Assembly (NCBI GenBank): GCA_002367255.1
Contig: DFBD01000279.1
Location: forward strand, 1-7,176
Direction: 5' to 3'
Length of the DNA: 7,176 nt
DNA from: Rhodobacterales bacterium UBA3089
Lineage (GTDB): Bacteria > Pseudomonadota > Alphaproteobacteria > Rhodobacterales > Rhodobacteraceae
Shown one piece after another: positions 1-6,419 of this stretch (positions are counted from its first letter, which is position 1; each line of letters begins with the position of its first letter). Made by a program: the position numbers and the translations under genes. The notes under the pieces are model-generated. The model was not told the origin of the DNA. It made no database searches and saw only the letters and a list, made by a program, of their open reading frames with translations.

Positions 1-27
1 GATGCCGTTGCTGGCCGCGTCCTTTAA
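1..27 (+). other. Possible 3' end of an upstream + strand gene (MTA phosphorylase?)
   Basis: Frame 1 reads DAVAGRVL and then TAA at 25-27. This looks like the amphipathic tail of an enzyme, and I am reminded of the C-termini of S-methyl-5'-thioadenosine phosphorylases. In this bacterial group that gene can lie near apt, and its product adenine is the Apt substrate. Eight residues cannot prove this. A rival reading is frame 2, open from the window edge to TAA at 80-82 and rich in basic and aromatic residues. It would end 12 bases before the nadR-like start. Frame 3 stops at 57-59. The assignment is inference only. Confidence 0.22.
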
Positions 28-55
28 CCACCGTTTTCATCTGCCATTCCGCGCG

Positions 56-67
56 GTAACACGTTAC
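56..67. promoter_or_regulatory. Short palindrome GTAACACGTTAC upstream of nadR-like gene
   Basis: GTAAC (56-60) and GTTAC (63-67) are perfect inverted arms around a 2-base centre. They lie 27 bases before the nadR-like start codon and 14 bases before its Shine-Dalgarno (AGAGAGG, 82-88). The size and position suit a dimeric regulator's operator. A 5-bp arm can also arise by chance, and I cannot match it to a known regulator of NAD genes. I see no convincing -35/-10 pair in 28-94. Confidence 0.22.
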
Positions 68-94
68 AAAGCGTACGATTAAGAGAGGCGACAT

Positions 95-1090
95 ATGACA
101 ACCACCGGCGTTATCCTTGGTAAATTCATGCCCCCGCACGAGGGACACGTAGCGCTGGTGCGGACGGCCTCGTATCTGGTGGATCGGTTGACGATCATTT
201 TGTCGGCGTCGAATAATGACCCGATCAGCCCATCGGTACGCAAGAACTGGATGGAAAGCCTGTTCCCCAAAGCAGTGGTGATTGTGGTTAATAACGGAGC
301 CGAGCCGTTGGCATCCGATAGCCCTGACTGGGCACGGATTATCCGTGGTTTTCACCCCGAAGCTATAGACCGTGTGATTGGGTCCGAGGACTATATCGTC
401 AACCTTGCCAAGGCCTTGAATGCGCAACATTTCATCCTAGACCCTATGTGGATGGCGTTCCCCGCCAACTCGGTAGAGGTGCGCGAGGATCCGTTCAGCC
501 ATTGGAAATCCATTCCCGATTATGTGCGACCGTATTTCCAGAAGCGTCTGACACTGGTAGGACCGGAAAGTACCGGCAAATCCTATATGGCAGACGTTCT
601 GGCGACGAAGTTCGGCGGGCCGTATGTACCGGAATATGGTCGCCCCTACGAAAAATATCGCGCCCCGGGCGATTATCGCGCCGAGGAGTTACACTTCATC
701 GTTGATGGTCACGTTGCCCACCGTAAAACCCTGTCGCTAAAGGCGGGGCCGGTGCTGTTCGAAGACACCGACCCGTTGTTAACGGCTGTCTGGGCCGAGA
801 TGTTGCTAGGCCACTCCCTACCCGATCTTGAAGCACGGATTGAATTACCGGATCATTACCTGTTGCTAGACGCCAACGCCCCTTGGGAAGAAGACCCACT
901 GCGTTACTACGGAAAGCAGGAACAACGGCAGATGTTTTTCACCAAGATCAAAGCCAAGCTTGATGCCTTTGATGCCAGCTACACATTGATTTCAGGTAAT
1001 TGGGCAGAACGCGAAGCACAAGCCATTTATGTAACAGAAAAAATGTTAAAAACACCAAAAATGCACGGAGGGGCAGATGCCCAAAAATAA
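95..1090 (+). CDS. nadR: NadR-type bifunctional NMN adenylyltransferase / ribosylnicotinamide kinase (no HTH domain)
   Basis: A 331-residue cytoplasmic NAD-salvage enzyme. The N-terminal nucleotidyltransferase domain (about 1-145) carries the HxGH signature [10 protein letters not shown] at 9-18 and the family block VIGSEDY at 94-100. The C-terminal P-loop kinase domain (about 150-320) carries Walker A GPESTGKS at 156-163, then the blocks [17 protein letters not shown] and ISGNW, all typical of NadR nicotinamide-riboside kinases. The expected activities are NMN + ATP to NAD, and nicotinamide riboside + ATP to NMN. Enterobacterial NadR has an extra N-terminal helix-turn-helix repressor domain, which is absent here, so this is an enzyme and not an NAD-sensing repressor. 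One oddity: the second nucleotidyltransferase motif, normally close to SGTxxR, reads NSVEVR at 125-130, so only the arginine survives. The start at 95 is supported by AGAGAGG six bases upstream and by the HxGH motif falling at the usual distance. The 3' end overlaps apt by 14 bases, indicating an operon. Confidence 0.9.
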   Translation: MTTTGVILGKFMPPHEGHVALVRTASYLVDRLTIILSASNNDPISPSVRKNWMESLFPKAVVIVVNNGAEPLASDSPDWARIIRGFHPEAIDRVIGSEDYIVNLAKALNAQHFILDPMWMAFPANSVEVREDPFSHWKSIPDYVRPYFQKRLTLVGPESTGKSYMADVLATKFGGPYVPEYGRPYEKYRAPGDYRAEELHFIVDGHVAHRKTLSLKAGPVLFEDTDPLLTAVWAEMLLGHSLPDLEARIELPDHYLLLDANAPWEEDPLRYYGKQEQRQMFFTKIKAKLDAFDASYTLISGNWAEREAQAIYVTEKMLKTPKMHGGADAQK

Positions 1091-1616
1091 GACTGTCAAA
1101 GACTACATTCGAACTATTCCGGATTTTCCGCATGAAGGAATTATGTTTCGTGATGTAACAACTTTATTCGGCGATCCACGCGGTTTTCGCATGGCTATCG
1201 ACCAGTTGCTGCACCCATATGCAGGGGAGCAGATCGATAAAGTTGTAGGATTGGAGGCCCGCGGTTTTATCCTTGGCGGGGCTATTGCGCACCAGCTCTC
1301 AAAAGGGTTTGTACCGATCCGCAAGAAGGGCAAATTGCCCGGCAAAACGATCGAGCAAGAATATGAGCTGGAATATGGTCAGGCCGTGATGGAAGTACAC
1401 GACGATGCAATTCAGCCCGGGGAAAAAGTTCTGGTCGTCGACGATTTGCTGGCAACCGGAGGCACGGCCGAGGCTGGCATCAAACTGATCGAGCGTATGG
1501 GCGGCATTGTCCTTAGTTGCGCGTTTGTGATCGATTTGCCTGAACTCGGTGGTCGCAAAAAGCTGGAAGACTTAGGCATGGATGTTCATATTCTTTGTGA
1601 CTTCGAAGGTGCTTAG
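1077..1616 (+). CDS. apt: Adenine phosphoribosyltransferase
   Basis: A 179-residue cytoplasmic type I phosphoribosyltransferase of normal family length, catalysing adenine + PRPP to AMP + PPi (purine salvage). The family motifs are complete: [15 protein letters not shown] at 17-31, EARGFILG at 60-67 (adenine pocket), RKKGKLP at 82-88, EYGQ at 99-102, and the PRPP-binding loop [14 protein letters not shown] at 118-131 with its acidic pair D122-D123. The start is fixed by GGAGGGG at 1067-1073, which lies inside the end of the nadR-like gene. The 14-base overlap points to co-transcription and probably translational coupling. Apt recycles adenine released by methylthioadenosine breakdown and by nucleoside turnover. 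Its AMP feeds the ATP pool that the upstream enzyme consumes. The gene is followed by 123 bases of folded non-coding sequence ending in a hairpin terminator. Confidence 0.97.
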   Translation: MPKNKTVKDYIRTIPDFPHEGIMFRDVTTLFGDPRGFRMAIDQLLHPYAGEQIDKVVGLEARGFILGGAIAHQLSKGFVPIRKKGKLPGKTIEQEYELEYGQAVMEVHDDAIQPGEKVLVVDDLLATGGTAEAGIKLIERMGGIVLSCAFVIDLPELGGRKKLEDLGMDVHILCDFEGA

Positions 1617-1654
1617 GATTTCGCTAACCACTTGTTAACCAATCCGTGGCAAAA

Positions 1655-1706
1655 CACCCTCACCCCACGAGAATAGGGTGCTGCTTGTATCAGTTTCGAC
1701 TGGGTG
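1655..1706 (+). other. Folded 3' region of apt transcript (repeated CACCC / GGGTG arms)
   Basis: Two CACCC arms (1655-1659, 1661-1665) are followed by two GGGTG arms (1676-1680, 1702-1706), so they can pair nested. CACCCT at 1655-1660 also pairs over six bases with AGGGTG at 1675-1680. A small CAGT-TTCG-ACTG hairpin with a UUCG loop sits at 1691-1702, overlapping the last GGGTG arm by one base. No T-run follows. It could protect the mRNA 3' end or be chance. No known RNA family is recognised. Confidence 0.25.
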
Positions 1707-1745
1707 AAATGCTTCGCTGGTTCCCTCCGGCGGAGCATTTTAGAT
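1707..1745 (+). terminator. Hairpin terminator of the nadR-apt unit, between convergent genes
   Basis: AAATGCTTCGCTGG (1707-1720) pairs with CCGGCGGAGCATTT (1727-1740) over 14 positions around a six-base loop, TTCCCT. In the + strand RNA every position pairs, two as G-U wobbles. The stem is followed by TTTTAGATT. In the - strand RNA the two wobbles become A-C mismatches and only TTT follows, so + strand (apt) termination is favoured, with weaker action in the other direction. The stem ends on the last base of the stop codon of the convergent dehydrogenase gene. Confidence 0.72.
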
Positions 1746-3143
1746 TACAGCACCGGGATTCATTATGCCGTTCGGGTCCAGTGCATTTTTGATCGCCCGC
1801 ATAGCGGTCAGTTTTGCCGGGTCGCTGAATTTCAGCAAGTCCGCTTTCTTCATGCGCCCAATTCCATGTTCAGCGCTAAAAGAGCCGCCAAAATCATCTA
1901 CAAGAGCATAAACAGCGCTGGCTAGCGACATGCGAATATCATCATATTCCGAACGCGTGGCGCCCTTGGGGGGGTAAATGTTGTAGTGCAAATTGCCGTC
2001 GCCCAGATGCCCGAAACAATTAATCCTAAGCTGCGGGTTAATGGATTTCACCATTTGCGCCGCACGCGAGATAAAGTCAGGGACGAGACTTACGGGCACG
2101 GATATGTCATGCGAAGAAATCACGCCGACTCTTCGGTTTGCCTCGGGAATATGCTCGCGGATATTCCAGAATGCTTGGCGTTGCGCCTCATTTTGCGCCA
2201 AGACAGCATCTCCGATCAGTCCTGCACCGAACCCATCCTCCAATACACGTTCCAGATTTTCCTTCAGGCCGGAATTTCGCCCTGCACCGCACTCCAATAA
2301 CACCATCCATTCCGGTGTTGCGCTTAACGGTTCGGTAAATTCAATTCCGGTTTCATTCAGAAAATCGGGACCCTGACGGTGAATCAGTTCAAACGCCGAG
2401 ATTACCCCGCCAAGTTGGGTCGATAGAAGATTTAGTATCTCCACTCCGGCCCGCGGGTTGGGGATAGCAAGGAAGGCTGTTTCCACCTCCACAGGTTTGG
2501 GCATAAGCCGCAGGGTCGCGGCGGTGATGATACCCAGCGTACCCTCCGCCCCGATCAAAAGGTTTCGAAGATTGTACCCGGTGTTGTCTTTACGTAGCCG
2601 TTTCAATCCATCAAAAATGCTGCCATCGGGTAAGACCGCCTCGATCCCGATGCATAGATCGCGGGTGTTCCCATAGCGCAGAACATTCACGCCACCCGCA
2701 TTGGTGGCAAGGTTTCCGCCGATTTGGCAAGCCCCTTCAGAAGCCAGCGACAATGGAAACAGGCGTTGCACATCATCTGCCGCATTCTGGGTATCAGCCA
2801 ATATCACGCCAGATTCCGCCGTTAGAATATTGTCGTCAGGATCGACATCGCGAATGGCGTTCAGCCGCTCCAACGACAGGATCACAGGCTTCGGTCCGGC
2901 AATCGAAACCTGCCCGCCGACCAGCCCCGTGCCACCACCGTAAGGAACAACGCCAATTTTATGCGCGTTACACAGGCGCACGATTTCCGAAACCTCGGTC
3001 ACCGAACGCGGACGCAGAAGCGCGGCCCCTTGCCCGTCATACCGCCCGCGCGGTTCTTCCAGATAACGGGCTGCGGGTGTGGCAAGATCGGTAATATTCG
3101 CCAGCTTTGACAAAAATTCTGATGTTGGTTCGTTCAGGGGCAT
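1740..3143 (-). CDS. FAD-linked D-2-hydroxyacid dehydrogenase (GlcD / D-2-hydroxyglutarate dehydrogenase-like)
   Basis: A 467-residue flavoprotein of the vanillyl-alcohol-oxidase fold. The FAD-binding PCMH domain (about 36-215) shows PYGGGTGLVGG at 67-77, ASEGACQIGGNLATNAGG at 134-151 and GAEGTLGIIT at 198-207. The C-terminal cap domain (about 216-466) holds the metal-site motifs HLGDGNLH at 379-386 and SAEHGIG at 423-429, giving H379, H386 and E425 as likely ligands. HDISVP at 345-350 is also characteristic. Members oxidise D-2-hydroxyacids (D-2-hydroxyglutarate, D-lactate, glycolate) and pass electrons to an acceptor other than O2. The exact substrate cannot be read from motifs. Length and motifs fit the D2HGDH / D-lactate dehydrogenase branch slightly better than glycolate oxidase GlcD, and no glcE or glcF partner is present. 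There is no signal peptide. The start is supported by GGAGG five bases before the ATG. It is the last gene of the - strand run, 27 bases after the acetyltransferase. Confidence 0.9.
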   Translation of the reverse strand: MPLNEPTSEFLSKLANITDLATPAARYLEEPRGRYDGQGAALLRPRSVTEVSEIVRLCNAHKIGVVPYGGGTGLVGGQVSIAGPKPVILSLERLNAIRDVDPDDNILTAESGVILADTQNAADDVQRLFPLSLASEGACQIGGNLATNAGGVNVLRYGNTRDLCIGIEAVLPDGSIFDGLKRLRKDNTGYNLRNLLIGAEGTLGIITAATLRLMPKPVEVETAFLAIPNPRAGVEILNLLSTQLGGVISAFELIHRQGPDFLNETGIEFTEPLSATPEWMVLLECGAGRNSGLKENLERVLEDGFGAGLIGDAVLAQNEAQRQAFWNIREHIPEANRRVGVISSHDISVPVSLVPDFISRAAQMVKSINPQLRINCFGHLGDGNLHYNIYPPKGATRSEYDDIRMSLASAVYALVDDFGGSFSAEHGIGRMKKADLLKFSDPAKLTAMRAIKNALDPNGIMNPGAVI

Positions 3144-3170
3144 GCGTCCCTCCGACAGATTCAGGTGCTT

Positions 3171-3749
3171 TTATTCCGCGCGACCTCGACGGTCACGCCG
3201 CAGATTGGCATAAAGAACATGGTTGCGCCAGCGGCCATCGATTTGCAGATAACTTTGCGCGACGCCTTCGTATTTAAAACCTGACTTTTCAAGCAATGCA
3301 CGCGAAGGACCGTTTTCTGGCAAACATCCGGCCTGAATGCGGCTGATGTCCAACACCGTGAATGCATGCAAAACCGAGGCATTTAGTGCCTCGGCCATAT
3401 AGCCTTGCCGCGTGAAACCTTCCCCCATCCAGTACCCGACGGTGCAAGATTTGGACACCCCGCGTTGTATGTTATCAAGGGTGATGCCGCCCAAAAGCTG
3501 ATCGTCATCGTTACGGAACATCAACATATTCAGGCCACGACGGTCCTTGGCCATGCGCTTGGCCCAAACCACGCGATTCTGGAAGGCGCGGCGCGTTAGG
3601 TAAGAGGCATCGCGCACCGGCTCCCACGGTGCAAGGAAATCTGCGGAGCCACGACGAAGAGTTTCCCACATGGCAAAATCATTTGCTTCGGGTAAGCGCA
3701 GCGTCAGTCGTTCAGTCCGGAGTATCTGGATTTTACGCAGCAAAAACAC
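3171..3749 (-). CDS. GNAT N-acetyltransferase, RimJ/RimL-like
   Basis: A 192-residue acetyl-CoA-dependent N-acetyltransferase. The opening ILRTERLTLRLPEANDF (9-25) is the standard start of the RimJ/RimL subfamily, which acetylates ribosomal protein N-termini or other amines. GYWMGEGFTRQGYMAEAL (105-122) contains the acetyl-CoA pyrophosphate loop RQGYMA, and the PENGPSRALLEKSGF block lies near 143-157. The substrate is unknown: many family members act on small molecules, so rimJ is not claimed. The chosen start is GTG at 3747-3749, two bases after the TAG stop of the M16 gene. The only ribosome-binding candidate is a weak GGTAG, so translation probably depends on the upstream gene. There is no ATG until residue 27, inside the domain; a TTG at codon 3 is the only near alternative. 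The tail is very basic (RRDRRGR). Confidence 0.88.
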   Translation of the reverse strand: MFLLRKIQILRTERLTLRLPEANDFAMWETLRRGSADFLAPWEPVRDASYLTRRAFQNRVVWAKRMAKDRRGLNMLMFRNDDDQLLGGITLDNIQRGVSKSCTVGYWMGEGFTRQGYMAEALNASVLHAFTVLDISRIQAGCLPENGPSRALLEKSGFKYEGVAQSYLQIDGRWRNHVLYANLRRDRRGRAE

Positions 3750-3751
3750 AA

Positions 3752-5014
3752 CTACGCTACCAACTTATCCGCAAGAATTGACACTTCAGGAGCATCGTCA
3801 ACAGGGCCATACAATGCCATTGCAGGCTTCCCTGTAAGGCACAGCTTTTGCGCAAAGTCGCGAACCTTGGGGGTTGTCACATCCTCGATCTTGGTGATGA
3901 TCTCTTCAAGGTCAGGCACGCGGTTCCAGACGGAAACCATGCGAGCCAACCGTTCGCAGCGGGCCGAGGGGCTTTCTAACCCTATCAACATCCCCGCCTT
4001 CATTTGCTGGCGGGCGCGTTCAATTTCGACATCATTCATGTCTTGGGTTGCGCGGCGCAGTTCCGTGATAGTTAGGTCTGCCAGCTCGGCGAGCTTATCG
4101 CCGCTGGTGCCCGCGTAAACTGTGAACAATCCCGTGTCTTCGTGAGCGCTGGCCGAGGCGAAAATTGAATAGCACAGGCCGCGTTTTTCCCGCGCCTCCT
4201 GAAACAGGCGCGAGGACATGCCGCCGCCGAATGCCGTGGAGAAAATCTGGCCGGTGTAGACGTCTTCATCGCGAAAACCGGAGGATTCGATGGCGAAGGT
4301 GAAATGGGCTTGTTCCAGATCTTTGATCTCGCGTTTTTCCCCGCCGATAAAGTTCGCCTTGGGGGCGATTGCCGCAGTACGGCGTGGCAGGTGGCTGAAC
4401 AGCTTTTCAGCCTCGCGCACTATGGCGTCGTGGTCAACGGCCCCCGCTGCGGCCAAAATCATTTGCTCCGGCCCGTAGTATTCTTGCACGAACCCTGCCA
4501 GATTTTCACGGCTGAACGCTTTTACGCGTTCGGCAGGGCCAAGGATCGGGCGCCCCATGGGTTGGTCGGGAAATGCGGTTTCTTGCAGCCAATCGAAGAT
4601 GATATCGTCTGGTGTATCGAAGGATTGGCCGATTTCGGACAGGATCACGCCGCGTTCGACTTCCAGTTCGCGTGGATCGAACGCTGGTTCCAGCAAGATA
4701 TCCGAGATCACATCGAGAGCCAACGGCACATGTTCCTGAAGCACTCGTGCGTAATATGCAGTCGTTTCACGGCTAGTGTAGGCATTAATGAACCCGCCGA
4801 CGTTTTCGATGGCCTCGGCGATATCCAGTGACGTGCGCCGTTTGGTGCCCTTAAAAGCCATGTGCTCCAGAAAGTGCGCGATGCCATTTTGGTCGAGGCG
4901 TTCATGACGTGCACCAGCATCAACCCAGATACCAAGTGTTGCTGATTTCAAGCCGGGCATATTTTCGGTGACGATACGGAAACCGTTCGACAGGGTGTGC
5001 ATTTGAACACTCAC
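3752..5014 (-). CDS. M16 family zinc metallopeptidase (mitochondrial-processing-peptidase-like)
   Basis: A 420-residue pitrilysin-family protease with the inverted zinc motif HFLEH at 47-51 (H47 and H51 ligands, E50 catalytic) and the distal glutamate ligand E127 in VILSEIGQ, 75 residues later. It is therefore expected to be active. The N-terminal M16 domain spans about 12-160. The C-terminal half-clamshell (about 165-345) has GGGMSSRLFQEAREKRG at 263-279 followed by LCYS. It belongs to the small, single-gene class related to the mitochondrial processing peptidase beta subunit, and it keeps catalytic residues and the glycine-rich stretch in one chain. There is no signal peptide, so cytoplasmic peptide degradation is the simplest role. 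The start is GTG at 5012-5014, overlapping the thrC stop as GTGA. AAGGGG (5023-5028 on this strand) lies eight bases upstream and supports it. An ATG at codon 5 is a minor alternative. Confidence 0.95.
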   Translation of the reverse strand: MSVQMHTLSNGFRIVTENMPGLKSATLGIWVDAGARHERLDQNGIAHFLEHMAFKGTKRRTSLDIAEAIENVGGFINAYTSRETTAYYARVLQEHVPLALDVISDILLEPAFDPRELEVERGVILSEIGQSFDTPDDIIFDWLQETAFPDQPMGRPILGPAERVKAFSRENLAGFVQEYYGPEQMILAAAGAVDHDAIVREAEKLFSHLPRRTAAIAPKANFIGGEKREIKDLEQAHFTFAIESSGFRDEDVYTGQIFSTAFGGGMSSRLFQEAREKRGLCYSIFASASAHEDTGLFTVYAGTSGDKLAELADLTITELRRATQDMNDVEIERARQQMKAGMLIGLESPSARCERLARMVSVWNRVPDLEEIITKIEDVTTPKVRDFAQKLCLTGKPAMALYGPVDDAPEVSILADKLVA

Positions 5015-6405
5015 GTTGCGATCCCCTTATTGATAATATCTTTTATGGCGGACAGGTCATTAGCGACGCGGGTTACGCGTTCGGGCCGATCAAACAGGTC
5101 GGCCATGTGCGGGGGTAAATCCGGACGGATACCACAGGCTGCCTCGACCGCGTCAGGGAATTTGGCTGCGTGGGCGGTGGCCAACGCTATCATAGGCGTA
5201 GCAGGGTTGCCGCGCATTTCAGCAGCAGCTTTGATGGCGACCGCTGTATGCGGACAGACGATCTCGCCGTAATGTTCTTGTGCGAAACGGATAGTCGCCG
5301 AGGTTTCTTCCTCGGAACAATTCGTGCTGTCGAATTCGTCGCGAAGGCGGCTTAATGCACCCTGAGCGAGGGTGAACGAACCCTTGTTACCAAGGTCATC
5401 CATCAGCTGCGAAATTGCGGCGCCTTCGCGATCATAAAGGTCAAACAAAAGGCGTTCGAAGTTGGACGAAACCTGAATATCCATCGAAGGGCTAATCGAA
5501 GGCGTTACGCCGGTTTTGGAGTGATCCCCGCTGGCAAGCGTCCGGTGCAGGATATCGTTTTGATTGGTTGCGATCACCAAGCGTTCAATGGGCAGCCCCA
5601 TACGTTTCGCGACATAACCTGCGAAAATATCACCGAAGTTGCCCGTGGGGACCGTGAATGAAACCTTGCGGTTGGGTGCGCCAAGCGACACTGCGGAGGT
5701 GAAGTAGTAAACAACCTGCGCCATAACCCGCGCCCAGTTGATGGAATTCACACCGGCCAGTTTTACACCGTCGCGGAATTCAAAATCATTGAACATATTC
5801 TTCAGTTGCGCTTGGCAATCGTCGAAATCACCGTCCACAGCCAATGCGTGGATGTTGGCAGCATCAGGCGTGGTCATCTGACGGCGCTGCACTTCGGATA
5901 CGCGACCGTGCGGGTACATGATGAACACGTCAACAGAATCCAGCCCCCGGAACGCTTCGATCGCCGCTGATCCGGTATCGCCGGACGTTGCGCCAACAAT
6001 CGTCACTCGCTCACCACGACGCTTCAGGGCGACCTCGAACATCTGCCCGATAAGTTGCATCGCGACGTCTTTGAACGCCAGTGTCGGGCCGTGATGCAGT
6101 TCCAATAAGAAATCGTTCGAACCAAGCTGAACCAGTGGACAGCGCGCGTCGTGTTTAAAGCTGGAATAGGCCTTCGACAAAATTTCGCGGAATTCGGTAT
6201 CGGTGAAGGTTTCACCGATAAACGGTTTCATCACACGAAAGGCAACTTCTTCGTATGGAAGACCTGCGAGCGCGGCAATTTCGTCCGCACTCATCTGTGG
6301 CCAGCTTTCCGGCACATACAGACCGCCATCGCGCGCAAGACCTGTCAACATCGCTTCTTCAAAACTCAGGGTAGGCGCTTGGCCTCTTGTAGAAATGTAA
6401 CGCAT
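5011..6405 (-). CDS. thrC: Threonine synthase
   Basis: A 464-residue PLP enzyme converting O-phospho-L-homoserine to L-threonine, the last step of the pathway, in the cytoplasm. The N-terminus MRYISTRG and the block FEEAMLTGLARDGGLYVPE (15-33) are typical of the long (class II, E. coli-like) branch. The PLP lysine is K112 in HHGPTLAFKD (104-113). VGATSGDTGSAA (137-148) and PTGNFGD (253-259) bind phosphate and cofactor. The frame stays open a further 30 codons upstream to an ATG at 6493-6495. That extension lies inside SURF1 and has no family similarity, while the ATG at 6403-6405 has GGAT/GGA upstream and gives the expected length. The gene follows SURF1 by 14 bases and overlaps the protease start by 4. 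No leader peptide or threonine attenuator is visible in the 14-base gap, so regulation probably comes from further upstream. Confidence 0.97.
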   Translation of the reverse strand: MRYISTRGQAPTLSFEEAMLTGLARDGGLYVPESWPQMSADEIAALAGLPYEEVAFRVMKPFIGETFTDTEFREILSKAYSSFKHDARCPLVQLGSNDFLLELHHGPTLAFKDVAMQLIGQMFEVALKRRGERVTIVGATSGDTGSAAIEAFRGLDSVDVFIMYPHGRVSEVQRRQMTTPDAANIHALAVDGDFDDCQAQLKNMFNDFEFRDGVKLAGVNSINWARVMAQVVYYFTSAVSLGAPNRKVSFTVPTGNFGDIFAGYVAKRMGLPIERLVIATNQNDILHRTLASGDHSKTGVTPSISPSMDIQVSSNFERLLFDLYDREGAAISQLMDDLGNKGSFTLAQGALSRLRDEFDSTNCSEEETSATIRFAQEHYGEIVCPHTAVAIKAAAEMRGNPATPMIALATAHAAKFPDAVEAACGIRPDLPPHMADLFDRPERVTRVANDLSAIKDIINKGIAT

Positions 6406-6419
6406 TTTTCCAATCCGAT

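Noticed and set aside
1704..1925. A 73-codon + strand frame starting in the terminator hairpin
   Set aside because: It starts within the terminator stem and runs antisense through the conserved C-terminus of the dehydrogenase.
1986..2376. Overlapping + strand frames of 104 and 127 codons opposite the FAD dehydrogenase
   Set aside because: Both are shadows of the dehydrogenase reading frame; their sequences are low-information and resemble no family.
4304..4831. A 175-codon + strand frame opposite the M16 protease
   Set aside because: It is antisense to a fully motif-supported gene, with no recognisable domain and no ribosome-binding site argument in its favour.
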